Below, piece after piece: positions 35,568-45,701 of a DNA stretch of 64,000 nucleotides. The stretch covers positions 1,612,001 to 1,676,000 of the forward strand of contig JASGHK010000004.1 of assembly GCA_049841135.1 (NCBI GenBank), in the 5' to 3' direction. Positions within the stretch are counted from its first letter, which is position 1; every line of letters starts with the position of its first letter. A model generated the notes under the pieces. It was not told the DNA's origin. It searched no databases and saw only the letters and a program-made list of their open reading frames with translations. A program made the translations under genes and the position numbers. The DNA is from JACRCT01 sp049841135. Lineage in GTDB: Bacteria; Myxococcota; Myxococcia; Myxococcales; UBA5297.

Positions 35568-35855
35568 GCTCCACGCCGGCCTCGCTGGACACTTCGCGTG
35601 AGATGACCCCAGGGAGTGGGCGGCGATTGCGAACCCAAAAACAAAGGCGCGCGGAGCAGCTTCGCTCCGCGCGCCCAAGATTCAGCAATTCCTGGAGATC
35701 CCCAAGCAGACTTCCGTTCTACGAGGAGGCACGAGGAATCTGGGGCGAAGCGGACTCCCTAGTCGTACAAAACTTCTGCTGCGAGGGGACTCCCGCTACG
35801 CCCAGTTCAGCAAGCCAGAAGGGACCTAATCAGCAGTCGCCATTGATTGATGATT
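35568..35855. other. gap between IS66 and the AT-richer Cys-rich gene
   Basis: Apart from the terminator at 35646-35675 I see no convincing gene. The right-hand part is AT-richer than the rest and forms the 3' flank of the gene at 35856. The left-hand part would be the leader of the lipoprotein gene before IS66 inserted. Confidence 0.4.
35646..35675 (-). terminator. strong hairpin terminator, copy A
   Basis: A perfect 12-base stem GGCGCGCGGAGC/GCTCCGCGCGCC with a 6-base loop is followed on the minus strand by TTTGTTTTTGGG. The same hairpin and tail occur at 37992-38021. It lies 181 bases past the stop of the gene at 35856. Confidence 0.75.
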
Positions 35856-37805
35856 CTACGGCGTACATGAATGACACTCGGCCGGCCGGTTGAACTCAAA
35901 GCATCGAACATCCCAATCAAGCGCCCAATGACCCGAATATCCCTCCGGAAATCGATAACACCACGGTCCATACTCCCCTTTGTATGCGCAGTCCTTACAA
36001 TAGTATTTATTTGCCCACCCTTGATCAGGCTCACCACAACGGGGGTCGGCGTCAGCGACAATATACTCTCCGCAATACTGGCATCCACAGCTCGCCTGAT
36101 TCCACGCAGAATGAGGGTCTGAACATGCAGTATTGTAGCAAGCGCCATTACACGATACATAAGATGCTTCGCACTCACATTGGCATGTTGCGCTATTCCA
36201 GATGCCACCAAGGTGAGCGGTCACTACCTCACCGCGGTGAGGAAGAGCGCACCCGGCGTTTGGAACACACCCAATTTCGCCACCGTCTCCTTGCCGAGCG
36301 CAGTACGACTGACCTGTCGGACACTGACACTGACCACTTTGGCAGGTCTGCCCCGGGAAAGCGCAATCGGCGTCGTCGCAGCACTCATTACATTGCCCTG
36401 TCTGAGCACAGATCTTCCTTCCCGTTGGGCAAATGCAATCTCCGTTCACGAGTTGAAATCCAGCATCACAGACAATACCACAGGAGCCGTTTGCACACGC
36501 TGCGTGCCCATATCCCGAGGGCGGGCCGACCGAGCAGTCGCTGTCGGCGCAGCACTCGTTACATTGCCCTGCCTGAGCACAAATCTTCCTTCCTGTCGGG
36601 CAAACGCAATCTCCGTTCACGAGTTGAAATCCAGCATTACAGACAATACCACAGGAGTCATTTGCACACGCTGGGTGCCCATATCCCGAGGGCGGGCCAA
36701 CCGAGCAGTCGCTGTCGGCGCAGCACTCGTTACATTGCCCTGTCTGAGTACAAATCTTCCTTCCTGTCGGGCAAACGCAATCTCCGTTCACGAGTCTAAA
36801 TCCAGCATCACACACAATACCACAGGTGTCATTTGCACACGCTGCGTGCCCATATCCCGAGGGCGGGCCCACCGAGCAGTCGCCGTCGTCGCAGCACTCG
36901 TTACATTGCCCCGTTTGAGCGCAAAACTTCGTTCCTGTCGGGCAAACGCAATCTCCATTCACGAGTTGAAATCCAGCATCACAGACAATACCACAGGTGC
37001 CATTCGCACACGCTGCGTATCCATATCCCAAGGGCGGGCCAACCGAGCAGTCGCCGTCGTCGCAGCACTCGTTACATTGCCCCGTTTGAGCGCAAAACTT
37101 CGTTGCTGCTGGACAAACGCAGTCTCCGTTCACAAGCTCAAATCCAGCATCACAGACAATTTCAGCACAGGTGTCGTTTACACACGCTTCGTGCCCATGC
37201 CCCGACGGCGGACCAGCCGAGCAGTCGCTGTCTTCACAGCATTGAGCGCACTGGCCATTCTTACAGATCTTATTCCCTCCAGGGCAACGGCATTCACCAT
37301 GATCTAGCTCAAATCCAGGGTCACATTCAATTCTGCATTCATTCGCGACGCAGGCAGCATGCCCATGCTCGGGTGGCTGCTGGCACCGAGAACAGCTCGG
37401 TCCACAGCTATTCTCATTATTGAGAACGCACCTAGAGCCGCACAGATGCTGCTTGAATCCGCAGACGCATTCACAGGTGGACTCATTCCACGTGGCGCCC
37501 GTCGGACAACTTTTGTTCACACAAGCGAAGGCGTTCTGACACCAACTAAGGCCAGCGTTGCAACTGCAGTGCTTCTCATCAAGGGACCCCTGGCAAGAGG
37601 CCCCTGCGTAGCCACATGTGCAGTACGTGACTCTTCCCGATTGGCAGATTTGCATCCCCGCAAACGGCGGAATGAAGCACGAAGTGAGCGCCTGTTCCGA
37701 GGTCCCGATTTCAATCGCCGGCTGTCGATCGTTGGACTTTTCTGTACTTCCACAGGCCACAAGAACAATTCCAAAAGCCATTGCGCTTGCATATCTAAGG
37801 TTCAA
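35856..37805 (-). CDS. AT-richer Cys-rich repeat lipoprotein (649 aa)
   Basis: TTG at 37805 is chosen because GGGAGG precedes it by about 6 bases; MAFGIVLVACGS inside is the core of the signal peptide, and VLVAC is a lipobox. The chain has about 80 Cys. In the middle are five repeats of exactly 57 residues with the pattern CPTGRKICAQTGQCNECCAD, then SDCSVGPPSGYGHAACAN and CGIVCDAGFQLVNGDC. They are encoded by 171-bp DNA repeats. Base composition is visibly AT-richer than all neighbours, which suggests acquisition from another source. A surface role is likely; no enzyme motif is seen. A hairpin (37832-37859) lies 27 bases ahead of the start. Confidence 0.82.
   Translation of the reverse strand: MNLRYASAMAFGIVLVACGSTEKSNDRQPAIEIGTSEQALTSCFIPPFAGMQICQSGRVTYCTCGYAGASCQGSLDEKHCSCNAGLSWCQNAFACVNKSCPTGATWNESTCECVCGFKQHLCGSRCVLNNENSCGPSCSRCQQPPEHGHAACVANECRIECDPGFELDHGECRCPGGNKICKNGQCAQCCEDSDCSAGPPSGHGHEACVNDTCAEIVCDAGFELVNGDCVCPAATKFCAQTGQCNECCDDGDCSVGPPLGYGYAACANGTCGIVCDAGFQLVNGDCVCPTGTKFCAQTGQCNECCDDGDCSVGPPSGYGHAACANDTCGIVCDAGFRLVNGDCVCPTGRKICTQTGQCNECCADSDCSVGPPSGYGHPACANDSCGIVCNAGFQLVNGDCVCPTGRKICAQAGQCNECCADSDCSVGPPSGYGHAACANGSCGIVCDAGFQLVNGDCICPTGRKICAQTGQCNECCDDADCAFPGQTCQSGQCQCPTGQSYCARQGDGGEIGCVPNAGCALPHRGEVVTAHLGGIWNSATCQCECEASYVSCNGACYNTACSDPHSAWNQASCGCQYCGEYIVADADPRCGEPDQGWANKYYCKDCAYKGEYGPWCYRFPEGYSGHWALDWDVRCFEFNRPAECHSCTP
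36390..37245. repeat. 171-bp tandem repeats in the Cys-rich gene
   Basis: The same landmark (CACGAGTTGAAATCC and variants) recurs at 36447, 36618, 36789, 36960 and 37131, always 171 bases apart. Copies differ by a few bases, so the expansion is recent. The reading frame is kept because 171 is a multiple of three. The outer limits are approximate. Confidence 0.85.
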
Positions 37806-37831
37806 AACGCCCTCCCAAATTGATTTCGGTC

Positions 37832-37859
37832 CGGGCCTGTCAGGTGGTTGACAGGCCCG
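37832..37859. other. hairpin in the 5' leader of the AT-richer Cys-rich gene
   Basis: Perfect 11-base arms CGGGCCTGTCA/TGACAGGCCCG enclose 6 bases. No U-run follows on the minus strand, so it is more likely a leader structure than a terminator. Confidence 0.5.
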
Positions 37860-37991
37860 CGAAAGCTACCCTCCAGTGATTCGACGGTCAAACCAAAAGT
37901 GCACCATAGGTGAAAACAATCGAACTACGCCCTTCGCCAGCCCCTCAGCAGGCGCTGCGGGGGGAAGTCCGCTGCGCGAACCCAAATCAAA

Positions 37992-38021
37992 GGCGCGCGG
38001 AGCAGCTTCGCTCCGCGCGCC
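37992..38021 (-). terminator. strong hairpin terminator, copy B
   Basis: The same 12-base stem and loop as at 35646 is followed on the minus strand by TTTGATTTGGGTTCGCG. It lies 29 bases after the stop of the Cys-rich gene at 38050, as expected for its terminator. Confidence 0.8.
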
Positions 38022-38049
38022 CGGGATTCAGCTACGGCTCATTGGCGCT

Positions 38050-40024
38050 TCAGCCTTCCCAGCAGCCGCCGACGCCCGTGCCCATGTCGTCGCAGGCCGG
38101 GAAAGCCGCCGGGCAGGTGGGGTTGGCGAGATCGCAGTACGGCGAGCACTTGTCGTAGTTGTCGCCGGCGTTGCAGCCCAGGCCCTTGGCGCAGTCGGTG
38201 TCGGTGGTGCAGGTCGCGCCCTGCGCGCCCTGCCCGACCGCCGAGCACTCCGTCTCCTCGGTTTCCCAGTTGATGTAGCAGGCCTGGCCAGAGGCGGTGC
38301 AGTCCTGGGCAACGGGGTCGCAGCCCGTGGTGACCGTCGTGACCGCAGCGGTGAAGTTGCCGACCGCGATGGTGGTGGTGCAGCCGTCATTCACCGGAGT
38401 GCTGGTGTAGTCCTCGGCGATCTCCACGTGCTGGAGGCCGACGTTCGTCAGCTTCAGGGTGATGGTGGTGGCGTCGTACTGCGTGATCTCCACGGCGCCG
38501 CCCGTCTGGAAGTAGTCGGCGTCGTAGCTCTGCCCGGTGGAGTCGATGTTGGCCATGATGCGGATGCACAGACCGCAGGTCTTGTAGTTCAGGTCGTCGC
38601 CGGTGAGCTGGTAGGTCCCGACGCCGATGCCGTTCGCGAAGGCGCCCATGCCCGGGTAGAACTCGACCGAGAGGACGTCGGAGGAACCGTCGGCCGCCGG
38701 AAGCTCGGCAAAGATCTGCGCTCCGTCCGCGCCCGTCTCTCCTTCCCCGGTGAGGGTCAGCGTCGCGAAGGACGAGTCGACCGTGCAGGTCGACGTGGAC
38801 TTGCAGGTGCCGGTGGCGGTGTCGCAGGTCTGGGCCGAAGTGCAGCAGTTGGCGCCGCAGGCGGTCTCGCCCGTGCCGCAACTCGGCTTGTCCTTGCAGG
38901 TCTTGGTGGCGGTGTCGCAGACCTTGGTGTCGGTCAGGCAGCAGCTCTCGCCGCAGACGGTCTCGGTGGAAGCATTGCAGCTCGCCAAGGTGCCGCAGGT
39001 GCTGGTGCCGACGTCCTTGCAGAACTGGGTGGTCGTGTTGCAGCAAGCGGTGCCGCAGGCGGACTCGCTGGCGTTGCAGGTCGGGTTGTCCTTGCAGCTG
39101 GTGGTGGCCGGGTCGCAGTACTGGCTGGCCTTGGCGCAGCAGGCGCTGCCGCACTCGATCTGCGTGGCGTTGCAAGTCGACGCGGTCTTGCACTGGTTGG
39201 TCGTGCTGTCGCAGGTCTGGCCCGAGGAGCAGCACTGCGAGCCGCAGGTGGTGGTGCCGCTGGGGCAGCCCATGGGCTGGCAGGTGCCGGCGGCGCAGAC
39301 CTCGGTGGTCGAGTTGCAGCAGTTGTTGCCGCAGGGGGTCTCGGTGCCGGCGCAGGTCTTGTCGGCGACACAGGCTCCAGAGACGCAGCTCTCGGGTCGC
39401 GGTGCAGCAGACGCCGTTGCAGTTCTCCTGGCCATCGCCGCAGATGCCGATGCAGCTGCCGTTCTGGCAGGCCTCGTTCGCGTTGCAGCAGTTGGTGCCG
39501 CAGGCGGTCTTGCCGACGGCGCAGGTCTTGTTGTCGACGCAGGCGCCCTCGACGCAGGTCTGGGTCGCGCTCTTGCAGCAGGCGTCGGCGCCGCAGCCGG
39601 TCTCACCCTGAGCGCAGGTCTTGCGGGTCACGCAGGCGTTGGCCACGCAGTCCTGGGTCGCGTTGTCGCAGCAGGCGGAGCCGCAGGTGGTCTGGGACGC
39701 CTGGCAGCCGGTGCCCTCGCACTTGTTGTTGGAGGCATTGCAGGTCTGGGGGTAGGTGCAGACGCCGCAGGGGTTGCCACAAGCGTCCTTGCCGCACTCC
39801 TGGCCGGTCGCGCACCCGCAGGCCACGCAGGTGCCGTCTTCAGAGCAGGCCTCGTCGTCCTTGCAGCACTTGTTGCCACAGACGTTGGCGGGCTTGCAGG
39901 TGCCGGAGTCGGGCTTGCTCACCACGCTGGCGTCGGGGCCAGCCGCGGGGGGATTGCCGCCGCCGCAGGCGACGAAGAGCGCGCCGCTACACGCCACGAA
40001 CAACATTCTCTTGAAGTTTCGCAT
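38050..40024 (-). CDS. Cys-rich repeat lipoprotein with one frameshift
   Basis: ATG at 40024 starts MRNFKRMLFVACSGALFVAC, a signal peptide with lipobox FVAC. The chain then repeats a module of about 30 residues with the pattern CGxxCCxxxxQxCxxxxC (for example TTCGSACCDNATQDCVANAC). The reading frame changes near 39395: before it the text is GDGQENCNGVCCTAT, after it ESCVSGACVADKTC. Removing one C from the CCC run there joins them. The C-terminal 250 residues are a beta-rich domain (GDDLNYKTCGLCIRIMANI) also found in the next gene, then a Cys-containing tail. The joined protein is about 655 residues. A surface or spore-coat-like function is a guess. Confidence 0.75.
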
Positions 40025-40122
40025 AGTTGCTTGTCTTTCCTGGGAAGTTGAGACCGGCCTGGGGATGCAGCTTGAGCGGAATAGTGCCGCCGCAGAGTAC
40101 TCTCCGACGTCGTCCGTGAACA

Positions 40123-40154
40123 GTCTCCCGCTGTGGAAGTCTCCCGCTGTGGAA
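40123..40154. repeat. two tandem 16-base repeats
   Basis: GTCTCCCGCTGTGGAA occurs twice in a row in the leader of the 38050 gene, between its start and the preceding terminator. Confidence 0.7.
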
Positions 40155-40224
40155 GTCAGGAGCGGGCTCGAACCTGACACCGGCCAGCCTTTGGCGACCG
40201 CATCGTCGGGGTTTCCTAAAGAAA

Positions 40225-40252
40225 GAGGGCCCCGGCCGAAGCCAGGGCCCTC
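40225..40252 (-). terminator. terminator of the 40278 gene
   Basis: Stem GAGGGCCC (40225-40232) and GGGCCCTC (40245-40252) is followed on the minus strand by TTTCTTT. It lies 25 bases after the stop at 40278. Confidence 0.75.
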
Positions 40253-40277
40253 CAACTTCAGTTAGTCAGCGCGTCGA

Positions 40278-43200
40278 CTACGGAGAAGTCGTAATCGCCG
40301 CGTCGAACGCCACCGAGGTGATGCTGGACTGGCAACCGCCAGCCACTGGCGTCGACTCATAGGTCTGCCCGTCGATCGTCACTTCCTCAAAGGTGGCATT
40401 GGTGAGCGTGCCGGTGAGGTTGCCGCTCACCGACGTGAGCACCACCGTGCCGCTCGTCACCATGTACGGAGTGCCGAGGTTGTCCACCATGAGGACGCAG
40501 ACGCCGCAGGTGGCGTAGTTGAGTTCGTCACCCGAAAGCACATACGTGCCCGGCTGGGCAGTCCCGCTGGCGAACACCCCGGCGCCATCGTAGAGCTCGG
40601 ATCATCAGGCGGTCAGGGTCGGTGTTGAGCCCGAAGACGCCAGCGACCGCGCCCGTCCCAGATTCCGCGGACGAGTTCAGCGGGGTGACCGTTCCGTAGG
40701 TCGTGGGAGCGGCACAGCCTTCGGTCACCGCCAGCCCATAGGCGAAGACCTTCGGATTGGCGTAGCTCGAGGCCTGCACTCGAGCGTAGTAGGTGCCCGC
40801 CGCCAAGCCAGACAGGGTGACGCGCGAACAGAAGTTGCCGCCCCACATGTCGATGTCGTCGTTTTCGTCGAGCATGTTGGTACCCGTGGAGTCGTAGACC
40901 TCGAGGTTGCTATCGAGATCGCCGTTGGCACACGCGTCAGTACCGCGATCGGTCACTTCGATGCTGACCTTGCCACCGACCGCGACGACGATCTTGATCC
41001 AGTCCTCGTCGCCCACCGGATTGATGGTGCCGACGAAGGGGTCAACGAAGTCGTTGGCAGTCGCGAACGTGTCGTTCGGCTCGACTTCGGTGAGGCCCAC
41101 CATGCAGTGGGAGTCCAGAGCGCACTGGTCGTCGGCGCAATCGGTCATTCCATCAGCATCATTGTCGAGGGTGTCGTTGCAGTTGACCTCGATGCAGACC
41201 GTCTCGGCCTGGCAATCGGAGTCCTTGCAGTCCGCGTTGCCGTCGTTGTCATCGTCGGTGGTGTTGTCGCAGATCTCGGCGGGCGTGAGAGTGATGCTGA
41301 GGTTGTAGGGGAAGACGTCCAAGGGCGGCTTCGCGTAGGAGGAGGCAGCCACCTTGATGTAGTACGTCCCAGGGGCGAGGCCTTTGAGCGTCAAGAGCGA
41401 GCAGTAGCCCTCACCACCGTCGTCGTTCTTGCCGAGACTGGTGCCGGCGGCGTCGAAGGCCTCGACGATCGAGTCGATGAGGTTGCCCGTGCAAGCGCCG
41501 TTGCCACTGTCCTTGGTCTCTGCGACCAGGTTGCTCTTGACGGTGACCACCACCGAGACGTAGTCCACGTCAGCCGAGGGAGTGATTCCACCGACGAACG
41601 GATCGACGTAGGGGTTGGCAGTCGCGATGGTGTTGTTGGGCTCGACCTCGGTTGCGGTCGGCCAGCAGACCTGCTGGCTCTGGCAATCGGTGTCGTCGCA
41701 ATCCGTCGTGCCGTCGCTATCGTCATCCAGCGTGTCAGCGCAGTTCGTCTCGACCGGGAGGCAGCCACCGATGCCATCGGTCAGTTCGACACAGCTCTCA
41801 GGCGCAGTGCACGCGCCGGTGACCGTCGGGTCGCAGTACGCGTGGCAAGTGCCATCATCGCTGAAGCACTGCGTGCCAGGCACGCACTGGCCGAGGCTGT
41901 TGCCGGTCGAGTCGAGGCAGGCGTCGTGCTCCGCGATCGTGCCTGCAGTCGCGCAGACGAAGCCAGTGCTGCCGTCAAAGTAGCAGCCCTCGCCCGTACC
42001 ACAGGCGGTCGGATTCACAGGGTCGCAGGCGACGGGGATGGTGGCGACGACATCGGCGTGAGCCATGGAGGAGGCGCAGCCATCGGGGTTCGGGGTGCTG
42101 TTGTACTGGCTGTCGATGTCGACATGGACGAAGGTGACGTTGGTCAGCTTCGCGGTGAAACCAGCCGCGCCGACTGCGGTCAGTTCGACGGTGCCGCCCG
42201 TCGCCATGTAGAAGGCCCCAACGTCGCCGGTCGAGTCGTCCACGTCGGCCAAGATCCGGACGCAGAGGCCGCAGGTCGCATAGTTGGTCTCATCTCCCGT
42301 GAGCTGGTAGGTGCCCGGAGCAAATCCGCCCGAGAACACGCCAGCGCCCGCATACAGCTCGACGCGGAGGAAATCGGCCGTGCCGTCGCTCGCCGGGAGC
42401 GGGCCCATCACCGATTGGAACTGGCTCGGATCGGGGTCCTGTTCGCCGAGGAAGGCCTCATCCTGAATGGAGACCGTGCCGTAGGTCGCCGAGGCGAGGC
42501 AGCCCGTCGGATTGCTGCCGATGCACACGTCGTCAACGCAGGTCTCGGAGCCGTTATCGCAGCAAGCGCTGCCGCACTCGGTCTGGTTGGCCGTGCAGCC
42601 GACGCTGCCCACGCAAGCCGCGGTGTTGAAGGTGCAGTTGTTGTTGCAGGCCAGGGTGCCGCTGGTGAAGCCCAGGTCCACGCAGGTCTTGCTGTTGAGG
42701 TTGGCCTTGTCGCACTGCTCGGTGCCGTCGATCGTGCCGTTGCCGCAGTTCGCCGCCGGGACGCAGGCGGAGGTGTCGAGCGTGCAGTTGGTCTTGCAGG
42801 TCACGTTGCCGCTGGCGTAGCCCTCAGTGACGCAAGTCTTGCCGTTGAGGTTGGTCTTGTCGCACTGCTCGGTGCCATCGATCGTGCCGTTGCCGCAGCT
42901 CGCCGCGGCGACACAGGCGGAGGTGTCGAGCGTGCAGTTGCTCTTGCAGGTCACGTTGCCGCTGGCGTAGCCCTCGGTGACGCAGGTCTTGTTGTTGAGG
43001 TTGGTCTTGTCGCACTGCTCGGTGCCGTCGATCGTGCCGTTGCCGCAGCTCGCCGCGGCAACACAAGCGGAGGTGTCGAGCGTGCAGTTCGCCTTGCAGG
43101 TCACGTCGCCGCTGGCGTAGCCCTCGGTCACGCAGGTCTTGCCGTTGAGGTTGGTCTTGTCGCACTGCTCGGTGCCGTCGATCGTGCCGTTGCCGCAGTT

Positions 43201-43878
43201 CGCCGCGGCGACGCAGGCAGAGGTGTCGAGCGTGCAGTTCGCCTTGCAGGTCACGTCGCCGCTGGCGTAGCCCTCGGTCACGCAGGTCTTGCCGTTGAGG
43301 TTGGTCTTGTCGCACTGCTCGGTGCCGTCGATCGTGCCGTTGCCGCAGCTCGCCGCAGCGACGCAGGCGGAGGTGTCGAGCGTGCAGTTCGCCTTGCAGG
43401 TCACGTCGCCGGTGGCGTAGCCCTCGGTCACGCAGGTCTTGCCGTTGAGGTTGGTCTTGTCGCACTGCTCGGTGCCGTCGATCGTGCCGTTGCCGCAGTT
43501 CGCCGCGGCGACGCAGGCGGAGGTGTTGAGGGTGCAGTCGGCGTTGCAGGTCACATTGCCGCTGGCGTAGCCCTCAGTGACGCAGGTCTTGCTGTTGAGG
43601 TTGGTACCGTCGCACTGCTCGGTGCCGTTAATGGCGTTGTTGCCGCAGTCGGCCGGCTTCGCCTTGCAGACGTTGTTGACGCAAGCCTCGGTGGCCTCGC
43701 AGCAGTCGGTGCCGCAAGCCGTCTGGCCATTCTGGCAACTGCTCGCATCGGGCTTCGGGGTCGTTGCGTCGAGTCCCGGCGTACTGGCATCACTCCCAGC
43801 GGGCGGAGGATCGGATGGACAGCCCGAGAACACTGCGGCAAGACACGCCACCAACACTACTCTCAACAATCGAGTCAT
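40278..43878 (-). CDS. giant Cys-rich repeat / PPC-domain lipoprotein with one frameshift
   Basis: ATG at 43878 has AGAGGAAA upstream and starts MTRLLRVVLVACLAAVFSGC, with lipobox VFSGC. Seven or more repeats of 50 residues follow with the pattern CGNGTIDGTEQCDKTNLNGK then TCVTEGYASGDVTC. They match the myxococcal Cys-rich repeat and are encoded by 150-bp DNA repeats. Next come a domain shared with the gene at 38050 (ETNYATCGLCVRILADVDD) and two PPC-type domains (TEVEPNNTIATANPYVDPF and TEVEPNDTFATANDFVDPF) separated by Asp-rich Cys segments. A frameshift near 40600 (an extra C after ATC) separates the last about 100 residues, which continue as ELYDGAGVFASGTAQPGTYV. The joined protein is near 1200 residues, probably surface-anchored. 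Confidence 0.78.
42600..43650. repeat. 150-bp tandem repeats coding the CGNGTIDGTEQCD module
   Basis: The landmark CGCACTGCTC recurs at 42711, 42861, 43011, 43161, 43311, 43461 and 43611, exactly 150 bases apart. Copies are highly alike at the DNA level. Limits are approximate. Confidence 0.88.
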
Positions 43879-44190
43879 GAGTTTGCTTTCCTCTCGTCGA
43901 GTCGGCCTGAAAGACAATCGGCGAGCGGCACCCCGCCCGCTGGGCGAGATGCTGTAGCACATCCAGGCAGGGAGGGGAATGGCCGGAACAAATTGGCGAA
44001 AACAGTATCCAATTCGCCACGTTACGGATCGAGCGCCCGTTACAGTCGCGGGTTGACCGGATGAAAAGCCTGTGCGTGCCCGTTTCCGAGCCCGTGCTCC
44101 GGCCGCACTCCCCTTCACCGGAGACGTGGCGGAGGCATGGCGAAGACGGTAAGGTCGCGCGCTTTTCGGTGTGTCTCAAGGGAGTCGGAC
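43879..44190. other. divergent intergenic region, 312 bases
   Basis: No ORF with coding character was seen. The region must hold the promoters of the giant Cys-rich gene (leftward) and of the 44191 gene (rightward). I could not single out convincing -35/-10 pairs. Confidence 0.4.
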
Positions 44191-44868
44191 ATGGAACGCA
44201 TCCTGAGCATCTTGGCCGTTGCGCTCGCTGTCGCATCGCTCGCCGTCGCGTGGACTGGGCGCGCCGCGGCGCCCGCGGAACCTGGTGCCGTCCCTCGCGC
44301 TAGTGGCTCCTCCCCTGCCGACGACAAGCCGCGACTGTCCGACCTCACCCTTGCCAGCCTGATGCGACGCGTCCAAGCGCTCGAGGAAGCTCCTCGCGCC
44401 GTTCCTCGTGCCGCTGGCGACCCGACTGGCGCGCCTACCGTCGATGATGACCTCCGCCAGCAAGTCGCTGCCCTGCGTGCCGACGTCGACGCACTCCTGA
44501 GCGGCCGACCGCATGCGGACGGTGTCGCACGACAGGTGACTCCGAGGCCAACGGTCAGTTCTGAAGTTGCATCGAGGTACTTCGAGGTCGAGCAGTCTCG
44601 CACCAAACGTCTGCGAAGCCTTACCAAGGATGCCCAGCTCACCGAGGCCCAACACGACCAGCTTCAGGCAATCCTCGACAAGGAGGCGGTCACACGCCTC
44701 AAGCTCATGGAAACCCCAAGCACCTCGAAGGACCAGTTGCGTGACCTTCGACGACAGACCGACGAGACAGCGAAGGCCGCCCTCACGCCGGAGCAGTACT
44801 CGAAGTATCAGAAGATGCGCCAGGGGGAATTCCGGGACGCCGTGCCCTCCAAGCTTAGTCGTCAGTAG
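44191..44868 (+). CDS. periplasmic protein with Spy/CpxP-like LTxxQ motifs
   Basis: I prefer ATG 44191 (GGGAG upstream) over 44137; the product has 225 residues. The N-terminus MERILSILAVALAVASLAVA is a signal anchor. A Pro/Ala linker with short coiled coils follows (LMRRVQALEE, QVAALRADVDALL). The C-terminal helical domain carries LTEAQHDQLQAIL and LTPEQYSKYQKMR, as in Spy/CpxP and related heavy-metal-sensor proteins, which act as periplasmic chaperones. The assignment is by motif only. It is convergent with the haem lipoprotein gene. Confidence 0.6.
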   Translation: MERILSILAVALAVASLAVAWTGRAAAPAEPGAVPRASGSSPADDKPRLSDLTLASLMRRVQALEEAPRAVPRAAGDPTGAPTVDDDLRQQVAALRADVDALLSGRPHADGVARQVTPRPTVSSEVASRYFEVEQSRTKRLRSLTKDAQLTEAQHDQLQAILDKEAVTRLKLMETPSTSKDQLRDLRRQTDETAKAALTPEQYSKYQKMRQGEFRDAVPSKLSRQ

Positions 44869-44880
44869 CCGGCCAGTGGC

Positions 44881-45456
44881 TCAATGGCACTGGCTGCAGG
44901 CCGGCCCCAGGCCGCCCGTGTTGCTGGGGCCGTGGCAGGTGCTGCACGAGGACGTGGTCCCTGACTTGTGCATCGTGCCGCGCCGGCTGACCGTATGGTC
45001 GTTCGAGTTGTGGCAGTCGTAGCAGCTCGGCCCCGCTCCGCCAGTGAGGTCGGCGCCGTGGCACCCGACGCAGTTCTTCCGCGGGTCCGTAGCGCCCGTC
45101 TTGTGCATCACGCCGCCGCGCGACTCGGTGTGGTCGGGAGCGCCCGTGGCGGCATCGGGACCGGCCGCCGTGGCCGCATCCGGCCCCGCGACGGACGAAG
45201 CGTCGGGGCCGGCCGTGGTCGAGGCATCGGCTGCGCTCGCCGTTCCCGCATCGCTCGCCGTTCCCCCGTCTGAATTGACAGGCAGGGCGCCGTCCGCCTG
45301 GCTCGCCGAGCCGGAGTCGCCCGAGGAGGAGCTCGCCGCGTCGCTCGTACCCGTCGCGCTTCCAGTGTCCGGCGAGTCCGCCACCGGGGCTCCGGTCTCG
45401 CAACCTGCGATGAGCGCCAGGACCGCCAACGCCGCCACCAAGCTCCCAATCCTCAT
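44881..45456 (-). CDS. small multihaem (four CXXCH) lipoprotein
   Basis: ATG at 45456 has GAGGAA upstream; the product has 191 residues. A signal peptide ends LALIAGC (lipobox). About 80 residues of Asp/Ala/Ser repeats follow (GPDAATAAGPDAATG), acting as a surface spacer. The last 80 residues hold CVGCHG, CYDCHN, CSTCHG and CSQCH, four c-type haem sites, the final one at the very C-terminus. Two MHKxG segments (HKTGATDP, HKSGTTSS) precede haem pairs. It is probably an electron-transfer or periplasmic redox lipoprotein at the outer membrane. Confidence 0.82.
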   Translation of the reverse strand: MRIGSLVAALAVLALIAGCETGAPVADSPDTGSATGTSDAASSSSGDSGSASQADGALPVNSDGGTASDAGTASAADASTTAGPDASSVAGPDAATAAGPDAATGAPDHTESRGGVMHKTGATDPRKNCVGCHGADLTGGAGPSCYDCHNSNDHTVSRRGTMHKSGTTSSCSTCHGPSNTGGLGPACSQCH

Positions 45457-45701
45457 CCCATTCCTCGCTCTCGAAGTGTTCGATTCCGCCGAATGAGCCT
45501 CAATGGATAAGGACGAGCCTCGCGGGACGCTTCCAAACCCTTGGGCTCGGACAACTGCTGGAAATGAGGGCCATTCCGTTCTTCGCCCGTGCCCTGCCTG
45601 TTGTGGCCAGGAGCCCCGAGTGGTAACCCCTTGCAGCCACAAGGGTTCTTCGCCCGTTCACGACGCTTGGGAAGAAGACCTTCAGGAGTGAGAGGCAGCG
45701 C

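Noticed and set aside
35807..36211. 134-residue minus-strand ORF (MVASGIAQHANV)
   Set aside because: It overlaps the Cys-rich gene on the same strand in another frame; the Cys-rich frame has clear repeats, so this is a shadow.
42600..43650. Tandem array considered as a CRISPR
   Set aside because: Units are adjacent 150-bp coding repeats without spacers and keep one reading frame.
41107..44064. 985-residue plus-strand ORF opposite the giant Cys-rich gene
   Set aside because: It arises from the 150-bp repeats read in antisense (AVDRAVAAVRRGDAGGGVER); no start signal or family resemblance.
44855..45403. 182-residue minus-strand ORF overlapping the haem lipoprotein
   Set aside because: The other frame carries four CXXCH motifs and a lipobox.
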